From contig ML680046.1 in assembly GCA_007922225.1 (NCBI GenBank), positions 1,350,660 through 1,414,659 of the forward strand: 64,000 bases of DNA. The letters are read 5' to 3'. The DNA is from Emydura subglobosa (lineage: Eukaryota; Chordata; Testudines; Chelidae). Of this stretch, positions 55,695-64,000 are shown piece by piece. Made by a program: the position numbers and the translations under genes. Numbering within the stretch: the stretch's first letter is position 1; each line of letters opens with the position of its first letter. The notes beneath the pieces are model-generated. The model had not been told where the DNA came from and did no database searches. It worked only from the letters and a program-made list of their open reading frames with translations.

Positions 55695-57547
55695 ACACAG
55701 ACCCACCAAATACAGAGGAAGTGATAGCAGGCTGTTACCTGAGGCACGGAGGCTCAAACTAATCCACCTTGCGCCAAATTAGCTCTTTTGCTAACTGATT
55801 GCTGAAGAAGACCCCGACTGCATGCTTCCCTACAGAGCCCCCTACCCTGGAACCCCTACAATTTAAAGTGACACCTTGACATTTTAACACAGTTTTCATT
55901 ACACCATAATGTAGACTGTAAGGTCTTTGGGCAGTCACTATTTTTTGTGATGCCTAACACGATTGGATCCCAGTCTCAGCTGGGGCCTCTATGCACTGTT
56001 TTAATATCCATAGCAGATAACAGCAATAACTTTGTTCATAGGGGTTGTACTGGGAGTGCACACTAGAAAGCAGAATTATGTTATCAACTATTTCCAGTAA
56101 ATATTGACCAGATCTATACAAGAAAAATCAATTTGTTGGTGCTCGCTTGCCTGGTGCGCTCACTGTCTGTGAATATTTGCGTGATCAAGCCTCAGTAGCA
56201 CACGAGTTTGTGGAAACCTGTGTGAGTGGTTATTCCAAGAAAGCACATTTTAAACTTGCACTGAAAAGTTTTGGTGCTAGAAGTTTGCAGTTCTACAACA
56301 GCAGACATTTGAAAAATATCCATAAATGAGTGCATTACTTTTAACGAATGAGAGAATTCAGTTTCTCTTCTAGCTGTAAGCGAGTTCAGAATCACTTCTC
56401 CATAGGGGTATTTAAGGCTACTGTATTTCACTGAAGGGCATTATCCAAAGCAGGCGATGGAACTACTCTCTCTTAATAGACAGGTGGACAGACAGGATCA
56501 CTCATCAGACCCCATCTGGAAATTGCCATCTCTTTTATTTGTGGATGTCTGTTGATGGAATATGTGTGTGCATGTTTAAATGGTCCATTGTGTCAAAATC
56601 AACAAATGAAAAAAATCCAGAAAGCTATATATTTTGGCATGAGTCTTTATGAGAGAGGAAAAAATAGAGAACATTGGATAAGAATTGCAAATAATTCTCC
56701 TAGATTGATTCATGAGACTGAGGAAGAAAAGGTATTTTCAGCAGCAGGAAGTTCAAATTGAATGTAGAGAAAGGAACCTATTGAGCTGATTTTAATTATG
56801 TCACAACAGGATTTTTTTCATTTTAAATTGAGGAGCAGAGAGGATGGCACAGTGGCATGAACTGATTTTCTATTTTATGTGTACATGTACAACTAGAAAT
56901 CCACAAAGAGAAAAAATAGTAAATTCTCCGTATGATTTTTTTCTATAAAATATGTGAAGTAAATAAATGCATACTGAGGTTCAGAGTCTCAAAGATATTT
57001 AGGATCTTAACTTCTTTTGAAATCAAGTCATGTTAGAAGACCAAATACCTTTGAGGATCTGGGACCTAGACTCTAAGTATGTTTGTTGAAAGTTCACAGA
57101 TGAAAGGGTACCATAATATTAGTCAACTTCCCAGTGGTCAGGTATCTACTCGACTGGTTGTCCCACCACAATCAGCACCAACCAGTACCCTTATTTGGAG
57201 TTGCAATAGAGAAACCAAGAACTGAATGTCCATGGAGAATGAACTGCACTACTCTGAATGGGTAGAGTGCCTTCCCCAGAGCTAAAAGACCATGTGTTAG
57301 TGTCTAAACTCACTCCTTTCCCGTGCTTTGGCTTTACTGGTAACTCAAAAATCTCAAACTAGAGTTTCTCCCAGAGTTTTGGTGCCCCCCCAGTCTTTTC
57401 CTTAAAAAACACCCTCTTTCCTAATTCCCTAATTTCCTCTTCCAGAGAGTCATTCCCATTCATCTTCATACCCAGTGTGGAGCAGTGTGGAGCTAATGAA
57501 TTACATTGTATGAATTACATTACAATAAATCGGTAGAATTCCACTAT
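55695..57547. other. Unassigned non-coding DNA
   Basis: About 1.8 kb with no repeat I can name and no convincing exon. Short ORFs at 56147-56329 and 56552-56761 show no motif. Confidence 0.4.
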
Positions 57548-57795
57548 TGTCAGCCCCAAGCATTCAAAACTCATGCATCAAACTCCCAATCTCCCAACAA
57601 TAATCAGATTGGTTTACAAATCATTTTGTTGAGCGTTTCTCATTTTCAAGCTTTTCTCTGCAACCAGGAGGATTAGAACTTTCTTTTTTTCAAATGAAAG
57701 CTGAGATTCTCACATTTTCACATGACTCCAGGAGAAGGGGCTTTAAAAAATACAGCAAACATTATGAGAGTTTGCCACAGTGGACTTCAGCAGTT
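57548..57795 (+). repeat. 'TCATGA' repeat family copy
   Basis: AAGCATTCAAAACTCATGC, ATCAGATTGGTTTACAAATC, CTCATTTTCAAGCTTTTCTC, TGCAACCAGGAGGATTAGAAC, CACATGACTCCAGGAGAAGG and ATTATGAGAG in order. The right end is repeated in reverse at 63855-63970. I recall this as a common turtle interspersed repeat; its class is unknown to me. Confidence 0.6.
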
Positions 57796-58008
57796 TCATG
57801 CAAGGGTCTAACACATGCTGGTAGGGTTCAGTCATCACAGATGAGATCTGACATCCTGCTCCATGGTCTTTCCAGGTTATTGTTTGAGGCACAATGGTGG
57901 GTTGTGGGAGGAAGAAAATTGATGTGCTGCTTCCCAGACTGCATCTGTTGTGTGGATAAATAAAGGAATTAATTCATGAGGACTAACATTTGAACTACAT
58001 CCAGGTAG

Positions 58009-58080
58009 GCCCCTATCCATCAAAACAACTAAGCATATGCTTAATTTTAAGCTCATGATCAGTCTCCCTGAAGTGAGGGG
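58009..58080. repeat. Half copy of palindromic repeat
   Basis: CATCAAAACAACTAAGCATATGC and TTAATTTTAAGCTCATGATCAG match one arm of the family represented at 8528-8657. Confidence 0.45.
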
Positions 58081-58250
58081 TTATTAGCATATATAAATGC
58101 AGGTTCTTTATTCACTGAGCTACTGACAACTCCTTATTAAAATCCTTAAGAGTCATTTATTTCTGGAAGTCCAATCATTTATTATTAACAGTAATAGCTG
58201 TTAAAATATGCAATGTGTCCCTATATCAGTATTTTTCCATTCTTCCAGAT

Positions 58251-58251
<1 letters not shown>

Positions 58252-58293
<42 letters not shown>

Positions 58294-58299
58294 ATATAT
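58252..58299 (+). repeat. (TA)n(TG)n microsatellite
   Basis: TATATATATA followed by about 13 TG units and a TATGTATATA end. Confidence 0.95.
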
Positions 58300-58317
58300 T
58301 CTAAATAAATCAAGATA

Positions 58318-58400
58318 GGCCCTCATCTGATGTAAATCAGCATAGCCCCATTGAAATCAATAGTATTACATCAATTTACACCAGCTGTCAATCTGCCTAT
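58318..58400. repeat. Palindromic repeat ('GATGTAAATCAGCATAG' family)
   Basis: GATGTAAATCAGCATAGCCC, CATTGAAATCAATAG and TTTACACCAGCTG form an imperfect hairpin; TTGAAATCAA lies at its centre. Related to 50405-50510. Confidence 0.6.
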
Positions 58401-58678
58401 CATTCAATTACTGATAATCCAATACTTATACATTTCTATTGTTATGGAGAAGTATTGAATGTAATCAAACTACACCAACGATGTAAAAAACAGAAACAGG
58501 TAACCCTGTAGTAATGAACAATAATGTGCTCAGTAGAATACAAGCAACATATAGAAATCAGTAGCATCCAGTGATTTTTATGAGAGAGACAGGTTACGTC
58601 TATGCCTCCCTGGGTGTATTAGGAGGGAATCAGCCAAGATCCACCAGTCCTGGTCTGCCTATGGTCCTGCTGCATGCA

Positions 58679-59120
58679 AGGTATGTCTACATTTGATTTT
58701 TTCTAAAACACGTTCACTCACTTGGTAGTAAATTCTGGAGCAGAATGCTATGCAAACAGCTTTTTTGGGACACAAGTGTTTGTTTCTGGTGGTGTTTAGA
58801 CTTTTGATAGGGTTAGACACCGCTAGAAGAAATGTTCATGTCCTGTTTGCAACCCATTCAGTGCGGTGCATTGGGATACCACTTGTAATGCCGGGACCTA
58901 GGGTGGGTCATAGGCAGCAGGGAGTGAACCTGGTATCTCTGGATCTAAATGAGTGAGCTTCTCCTGTCTGAGCTAAAAGACTCAGCTCTATTAGCCAAGA
59001 CTCTAGCAACCTTTCTTTGTGGCCCAGTCACCGTGTGGGTTACATGTCCACACTGGAATTTACCACTGTGTTCATTAATACATACTAAACACAAATGAAA
59101 CTTCTAGTGTGGACCTACCC
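58679..59120. mobile_element. TIR element with an internal repeat
   Basis: AGGTATGTCTACATTTGA (left) and CTAGTGTGGACCTACC (right) are inverted ends. Inside, GAACCTGGTATCTCTGGATC and AGTGAGCTTCTCCTGTCTG and GAGCTAAAAGACTCAGCTC resemble a turtle repeat I recall, so one element may sit in another. The ORF at 58750-58956 has no domain. Confidence 0.5.
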
Positions 59121-59719
59121 AGAGCAAAATGCCAAAGAATCACCTACTCAGGCCTATGGTGTCCCACTGCATAGCCCACTTCCGTCTTGCACACCTATAG
59201 AAGCTCTGGGGTTTGGCCCTTCTATGGATGCAGGACTTCTTCCAGTTATGTTATGGTCACTGAATGGAGGACTCATCTAGCTGTTCTCCATCATCAATCT
59301 CAAGTACTTATTTTAATTTTAATATTTCTTGCAGTCCTAATTTTCTTTCACTTTTACAGTCCATGCTCCATCAGCTTTAATTAAATTCTTTAATAGTTGT
59401 GTTTAGCTGTATAGTCTGTACTTTTTTTTTTTTTACATTCATAGTCTTTAAACTCCTCTTCTCACGGAGGCTATATTCCTTTTTCGCCTCTCTTGGTTGC
59501 TTTAATTAGATTGCTTGCTTGTTTGCTGTTTCACTTGGAGTTGGTTGGTGTGTGGTATAGAAACTTCAGTAATGGCTACGGGTTTTCTTTGTGGGGAGAT
59601 TCTCAGTAACAGCTTGAGGTGTGAAAAATCAGACGTACACACTTCCTTTCTCCTCCCCTGGTTCACCAGCACCATCTTCATTTCATGAGCTTTAGTGGGA
59701 AATGAACTGCACTGGGTAA
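59121..59719. other. Unassigned non-coding DNA
   Basis: T-run at 59421-59434. No gene recognised. Confidence 0.4.
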
Positions 59720-60147
59720 CAAAACTGATAAAACATTTAGAAAACCTGAGCTAGGAAGAAAAGTTAAAAACATGGGCATATTTAGTGTTGAGAAAAGAAG
59801 ACTGAGGAGGGACCTGATAACAGTCTTCAAATATGTTAAGGCCTGTTGTAAAAAGGACTGTAATTGTTGTCTCTGTCCACCGACGGCAAGACAAGAAGTA
59901 ATGGGCTTAATTTGCAGCAAGGGAGATTTAGGTTAGATATTAGGGAAAATGTTTTAACTATAAAGGTGGTTACGCTCTGGAATAGGGTTTCAAGGGAGGT
60001 TGTGAACCCTGTCATCAGAGGTTTTTAAGAACAGGATAAACAAAGGCCTGTCAGGGAATGGTCTAGGTTTACCTGGTACTGCTTTAATGCAGGGGGTTGG
60101 AGTTGATGACTTCTTAAAGGTCCCTTCCAGCCTGACATTTCTGTGAC
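59720..60147 (+). mobile_element. CR1 LINE 3' portion
   Basis: Translates in part to IFSVEKRRLRRDLITVFKYV, the CR1 C-terminal block, and ends GGGGGTTGGAGTTGATGAC and TCCCTTCCAGCCTGACATTT, the CR1 3' end. Only about 430 bp are left, with stops. Confidence 0.8.
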
Positions 60148-60203
60148 ACCTAGGTTCATTCAATTCCTAGTTCTACCTTTGGGTAAGTCATTTAGCCTCT
60201 CTC
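60148..60203 (+). mobile_element. MIR-type SINE fragment
   Basis: CCTAGGTTCATTCAATTCCTAG followed by GGGTAAGTCATTTAGCCTCTC, squeezed between two CR1 3' ends. Confidence 0.55.
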
Positions 60204-60360
60204 CAAGGCTTGTGGTAGAGTCTCCATCACTTGCGATTTTTAAATCAAGACTGGATTTTTTTAAGATATGCTCAAGTTCAACCAGAAATTATTTTGGGGA
60301 AATTCTAGGGCCTGCGTTACACAGGAGGTCATATTAGATGATCACAGTGGAGTCATTTGT
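60204..60360 (+). mobile_element. CR1 3' end fragment, second
   Basis: Encodes LVVESPSLAIFKSRLDFFK, the last block of CR1 ORF2, and ends CACAGGAGGTCATATTAGATG and ATCACAGTGG, a different CR1 subfamily from the copy just upstream. Confidence 0.8.
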
Positions 60361-61916
60361 TATCATAGCTGTTAGCACGGCAGTTTTCAGTTTTATTGTA
60401 ATCATAGTGCATTTGTTGCTTGATTTATGTGAACAGCATTGTCAAACATGGTGAAAGCAATGGTGTTGTGGGGCAGGGCTGAAACTTTCAAATCACATTT
60501 TAATACTCATGAGCCTTCGGATTACACCAGGAAAAAATACAAAATGCTTTTGTGATTAGAGCCGCTGTAAGATCAAAGGCAAGTGTGTGCTTAGATGTAA
60601 TTTATCTAATCTGTAATAAGACTCTTACCTCAAAGATCTGTTCCCCAGTCGAAAGCACTAGATTATATTAACATGTGGAATTAATAGAAACAACAGTCAT
60701 TTAGAATTAGAAATGCCTAATTTGTGTATAGATTGGTTTTCTAGCTCGCTGTTTATCACCTAGACAATTCCATGTAACAACAAAATATAACTGGTGATTC
60801 CTAAAAGCCAACATGCACAGTAAAAGCTAAGGAGGGTGTTGGAGTGTTAGTTTTCTGAAGTGTGATATGTTATATTTACTCTTTCATTTTCCCTTTCCAG
60901 TTAGCATTGTCTGTTCATCATGGAGCTTTCTTGGTGTCTGGTGATAAATTGCCATTGGGATCACTATTTTGTGTTAGCAGCAGATTTTTGATCAAATGCT
61001 CTAAGGGCAACAATTCTTTGAGCTGATGAGTCATGCTGTCAAAGTTAAAATCACTTTAGGAAATATTGTGGGTAGGATGTACTAGGGTTCCAATTATTAG
61101 CTCCTTGCTAGTTCCGACAGAGGGCAAGAGATAGAGCTCGATGCGCTCCTTTCTTCCATGTGATACATCTCTTTCTGTGTAAGGGCTCAGAAATCAGCCA
61201 TTCCACCCACATTTTTATATAGCTGGTTTGACTTTTACAAGCTATATTTAAAAGCCTCTCTTCACTAGTGACCATCTGGATCTTAATTTCGTTTAGGTTT
61301 TCTTATAGGATAAATTGTACCTTGTCTATCACATCACGCAAGGTGGGTTGCTCTAGACGGCAAAACACTACCCAGGAATACTAATTATTGATTATCCTTT
61401 GGAATAGTAACCATTTCTTTTACAGGCAGAGAATATTTAGGGCCTGATTCTGGTATTTCTTGCCATGAAAAACTCCCTATGGAACTCAGACTTTATGATT
61501 TTGGGGTTATTCCTGGAATGGATTCACTTCCCTGCAGCCTTATCTTTCCCACACCATCAATGCATTCAAAATTGTTTCCTTTACTTACTATTTCCCCTCT
61601 GCTCAAGCACCATGGAGGCATGTCTTCCTTTTTTCTCCTCCCTGTTACATGACGATTATGGATATTGATAACATCAGGAAGCCAAGAGTGGGCTACTAGA
61701 GACTGCGCTGCTGTTCTCTTTGATAGTTCAGTCTCAGTCTAGGACCAGCCATCACCTTTTGTCCAGTCAGACAAGAGCAGGGCTTCTAATTTCTCTTTGT
61801 ATTTGTGATTATCCCAGCTTCCCTTGATCACCACCTCCACTGGTTTACTGGACCGGGGAAGACAGAAGTCTACATTCTCCCCAGTCTCCTTTCCCCTCCT
61901 CACCTTCCCTGGTTTG
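60361..61916. other. Unassigned DNA, repeat-poor
   Basis: No repeat recognised over 1.5 kb and no exon. About 60540-60820 is a candidate for single-copy non-coding sequence. Confidence 0.35.
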
Positions 61917-62115
61917 ACACTAACTTGCTGTGCATTCTTGGACAGGTCACCCGGAACCAAATTCTGTTCTCATTGACCCCTGGGATAATCAGAATTAGAA
62001 CCACTGATAAGATGGAAGTGAGAGGAGATTTGGTCCCTAGCTTCTCTGTGACTCCATTTCCCTATCTCTAAAATGCGAGAAATAACTGCTTGTCTTGTGT
62101 AAAGAGTTTTGAGAG
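61917..62115 (+). mobile_element. MIR/CORE-type SINE, split
   Basis: Left piece ACTAACTTGCTGTGCATTC and TTGGACAGGTCAC (to 61950); right piece from 62038 TAGCTTCTCTGTGACTCCA, CCTATCTCTAAAATGCG. Joined, they read like a normal MIR core, so the 87 bp between them was inserted later. Confidence 0.75.
61951..62037. mobile_element. Short palindromic element nested in SINE
   Basis: GAACCAAATTCTGTTCTCATT (61954-61974, imperfectly) pairs with AAGTGAGAGGAGATTTGGTCC (62016-62036). The host SINE fixes its length at about 87 bp, which makes it a very small foldback element with no coding capacity. Confidence 0.65.
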
Positions 62116-62809
62116 GGTCAGAAGCAAAGTAGACTTAATCAGCCAAATCCTGAAGTCTTTACTCAGTCCATACTCTCATGGGGTCAATGGGTCTTTGCCT
62201 GACTAAGGAGTGAGAAAGCACTTGAAGGATCTGGTCCGCTGATCATTATTTGATCTATGTACTTAAATGGCCCTAGTACAGAAGAATTTGAGCATTTCCA
62301 ATGATTCAAGTGGGTGGACAGTTGGAGACATTAGTAATGGGACACCTAAAAAAACCCTCTAAAACCCAAGAACTGAATTTCCATATCTCCAGAGCAGCAG
62401 ACAAGCCAAAACAGTGCTGCAATTGCTAATTTGCCATAAGTGGCATCAATACCACATTTATCTCTTTGCTGAGTGTCTTACATAACTGGGTAGCTATCTG
62501 GCTGAATAAAATATTATAGCACTGTTATACACTGCAATTACCATAACACAGCATTCTCAGTACTTTTTGTACACTGGGAAATTTAGTTTCATACATCAGC
62601 CACCAGCCTCAGTTTATTTCTTCAAGTCTTTAAATAGGCACTTACCCAAAGTAAAGACTAGAGCAGAGAGAACAATTGTTTTTTTTCAGTTCAGTGACTA
62701 ACCTAAAAAAAATCTGAAAAATAATTAGTTTGTTTTGCACCTGTTGCCATATAGCCCTAAAGCTCCCAGCCCCCCCCTCATGGGTATGTCAAGGGAACTA
62801 AAAGGCATA
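62116..62809. other. Unassigned non-coding DNA
   Basis: No gene or repeat recognised. C-run at 62771-62777. Confidence 0.4.
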
Positions 62810-63033
62810 TGTGACAATGAGCAAATTGAATTTATGTTGGATGTGCCCTAAAAGAAATGGAAATGTATTTAGGGCATGAGCCATTTTCATAACCTATTTG
62901 TACAGCTGCATAAGGTAGTTTTTAACGGCACACGTGCTTGTTGAGTAAAAGGTGATTAGTTCTGCTACTTGAATGACAAGTTATGAAATTGTAACCCAAA
63001 ACCACAAGACAGGAATAAGTAGGTAGACTCACT

Positions 63034-63097
63034 GAGTTAGGTACTAAACCTGAAGTTTTGCAGGGGAGTTAGATACTAAACATGAAGTTTTCCCTGG
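63034..63097 (+). repeat. Tandem 32-bp duplication in putative U3
   Basis: Two units (63034-63065 and 63066-63097) share GAGTTAGxTACTAAAC and TGAAGTTTT with two substitutions over the first 26 bases. Tandem repeats in U3 often act as enhancers in LTRs. Confidence 0.85.
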
Positions 63098-63305
63098 TTA
63101 TAATGGAAAAAGAGATTTGTATTGCATATAGAGTGGGGGAACATGACTAATGTTTCAGGTATATAAGAAATGTTAATGTGAAATATTTCATTATCATATG
63201 ATTTGATAATATGAGTATGTAACTAACTTCAAAGGGCAAAATGAAATGATTGGTTAAGGTGTGTTGTACAGATAGCCACAAACTGCAAAAATAAGTAAAT
63301 AGGAG

Positions 63306-63314
63306 TATATAAAA
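63306..63314 (+). promoter_or_regulatory. TATA box of the solo LTR
   Basis: TATATAAAA, a near-consensus TATA box about 190 bp from the LTR 3' end. Confidence 0.6.
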
Positions 63315-63432
63315 ACCTACAAATCGTAAGCAATTTGGAACAAGGAAGCTGCAAGCTTGTGTTCCCAGATTGGGTGAGGTATTAATCCTTTCTGTATCAT
63401 GCTGATTCATGCTTGGTATATAATATTTGATT

Positions 63433-63438
63433 AATAAA
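63433..63438 (+). promoter_or_regulatory. Poly(A) signal of the solo LTR
   Basis: AATAAA, 119 bp after the TATA box and about 60 bp before the LTR end, consistent with the end of R. Confidence 0.55.
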
Positions 63439-63497
63439 TTCATTGAGGTTGGTTACCTGCTGTCATGTCGAACAATAGTCTAAATTGAATCCTAACA

Positions 63498-63797
63498 TAC
63501 CAAAACTGAAAAGATTGTTTAGGAACTGTTTTGGTTCAGTTTAACAAAGCATTTTGAATGCCATTTTAAAATGTCAATTTAAATCGACATTTCTTCATTT
63601 TGAAACCAAATGCCCAATCAGTTCATTTAAAAAACGTTGAAGCAAAATATTTTTATATTTATGAAAAAAAATCTGTTTTGTTTTGGTCAAAATTATTTGC
63701 TGAATGTGACTCAAATTTGCAGATAGTAAATTCTCTAAAAAAAAATGTCTTTTCCAGGTCACCAGAACTATTTTCCCCTAAAATTGTCCAGCTCTTG
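63498..63797. mobile_element. AT-rich MITE family copy
   Basis: AT-rich with ATTTTAAAATGTCAATTTAAAT-like words, ending AAAATTGTCCAGCTCTTG at 63780-63798, the family right end. The left end is uncertain; the LTR lies immediately before it. Short ORFs on both strands are low-complexity. Confidence 0.5.
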
Positions 63798-63854
63798 TAA
63801 AGACACATATTTTCTACTTTTCTTCGCACTATGAATATTAAATTTGTTCTTAAT

Positions 63855-63970
63855 GTGCTGTCTTTTACTATTTTATCGTGAGACTCACAGTATAAAGCCC
63901 TAGCTCCTGGAGTCATGTGATGATATAAGAATCTCAACTTCCATTTAAAAAAGTCTCTAGCTCTCATATT
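63855..63970 (-). repeat. 'TCATGA' repeat family copy
   Basis: TCGTGAGACTCACAG, TAAAGCCCTAGCTCCTGGAG, TCATGTGATG and AAGAATCTCAACTTCCATTT are the reverse of the right part of 57548-57795. Confidence 0.6.
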
Positions 63971-64000
63971 TGAAGAGAACAGCTGGAAAACATGAACCTT

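Larger units (their letters stand above)
62810..63497 (+). mobile_element. Solo LTR-like element
   Basis: 688 bp beginning TGTGACAATG and ending CCTAACA. Inside are a tandem pair (63034-63097), a strong TATA box (63306-63314) and AATAAA (63433-63438) 119 bp downstream, the order expected for U3-R-U5. CATA occurs at both borders (62806-62809 before the start, and overlapping the end). No internal retroviral genes are present, so it would be a solo LTR. Which retroelement group it belongs to is unknown. Confidence 0.6.

Noticed and set aside
1..64000. Conserved host genes, operons or a new defence system
   Set aside because: No bacterial-type gene density, no recognised host exon, and all coding homology is to transposable elements.

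Overview
The window looks like non-coding, repeat-dominated nuclear DNA from an amniote, most likely a turtle (a crocodilian is the main alternative). Evidence: several CR1 LINEs of the sauropsid type, a Penelope-like element, Tx1-like, L2-like and zinc-finger LINE relics, MIR/CORE-type SINEs, many palindromic MITE-like repeats, solo-LTR-like blocks, AT-rich background and no bacterial gene structure. I found no convincing host exon, tRNA, rRNA or CRISPR array. The window is best read as intergenic sequence or the inside of a very long intron. Every coding signal I can recognise belongs to a dead transposable element. Species and repeat names come from recalled family features, not a database search.

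Layout. 0-10 kb: a hAT-like element split by a solo LTR (1.08-2.21 kb), a 5'-truncated CR1 (2.75-3.95 kb), LTR-like and MITE repeats, then a 100-N assembly gap (9639-9738) abutting a perfect 31-bp inverted repeat made of Penelope-tail sequence. 10-19 kb: mostly unassigned DNA, pyrimidine-rich tracts, a tRNA-like palindromic repeat, a decayed Ty3/gypsy-like gag (16.5-17.1 kb) and a MIR-like SINE split by an LTR-like block. 19.8-23.9 kb: a nearly full-length, degraded LINE with AP endonuclease, reverse transcriptase and a C-terminal C2H2 zinc finger, whose catalytic YADD box has been cut out. 24-30 kb: LTR-like DNA, a GC-rich Tx1-like LINE end, and a Penelope-like element with RT, GIY-YIG endonuclease and a hammerhead-like tail.

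30-38 kb: unassigned DNA with AT-rich MITEs and SINEs, including the best stretch for conserved non-coding sequence (about 34.8-35.9 kb). 38.4-42.6 kb: a nearly full-length CR1 with relics of both ORFs. 43.8-46.1 kb: a long hairpin, a second zinc-finger-LINE-related RT fragment and an L2-like fragment. 48.5-52.8 kb: AT-rich MITEs, a complete MIR-like SINE and the best-preserved CR1 of the window. 54.7-60.4 kb: TIR elements, palindromic repeats and CR1 tails. 61.9-64 kb: another split SINE, a solo LTR with TATA box, poly(A) signal and tandem U3 repeat, and AT-rich repeats.

The genes do not work together as a pathway. What ties the window together is nesting: MITEs and LTRs repeatedly inserted into older SINEs and DNA elements, which gives a relative order of insertion. 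I did not find a new functional system. The most unusual observations are the hammerhead-like fold in the Penelope tails, the palindrome at the assembly gap, the zinc-finger LINE with the excised YADD box, and an AT-rich terminal-repeat family present in several copies.
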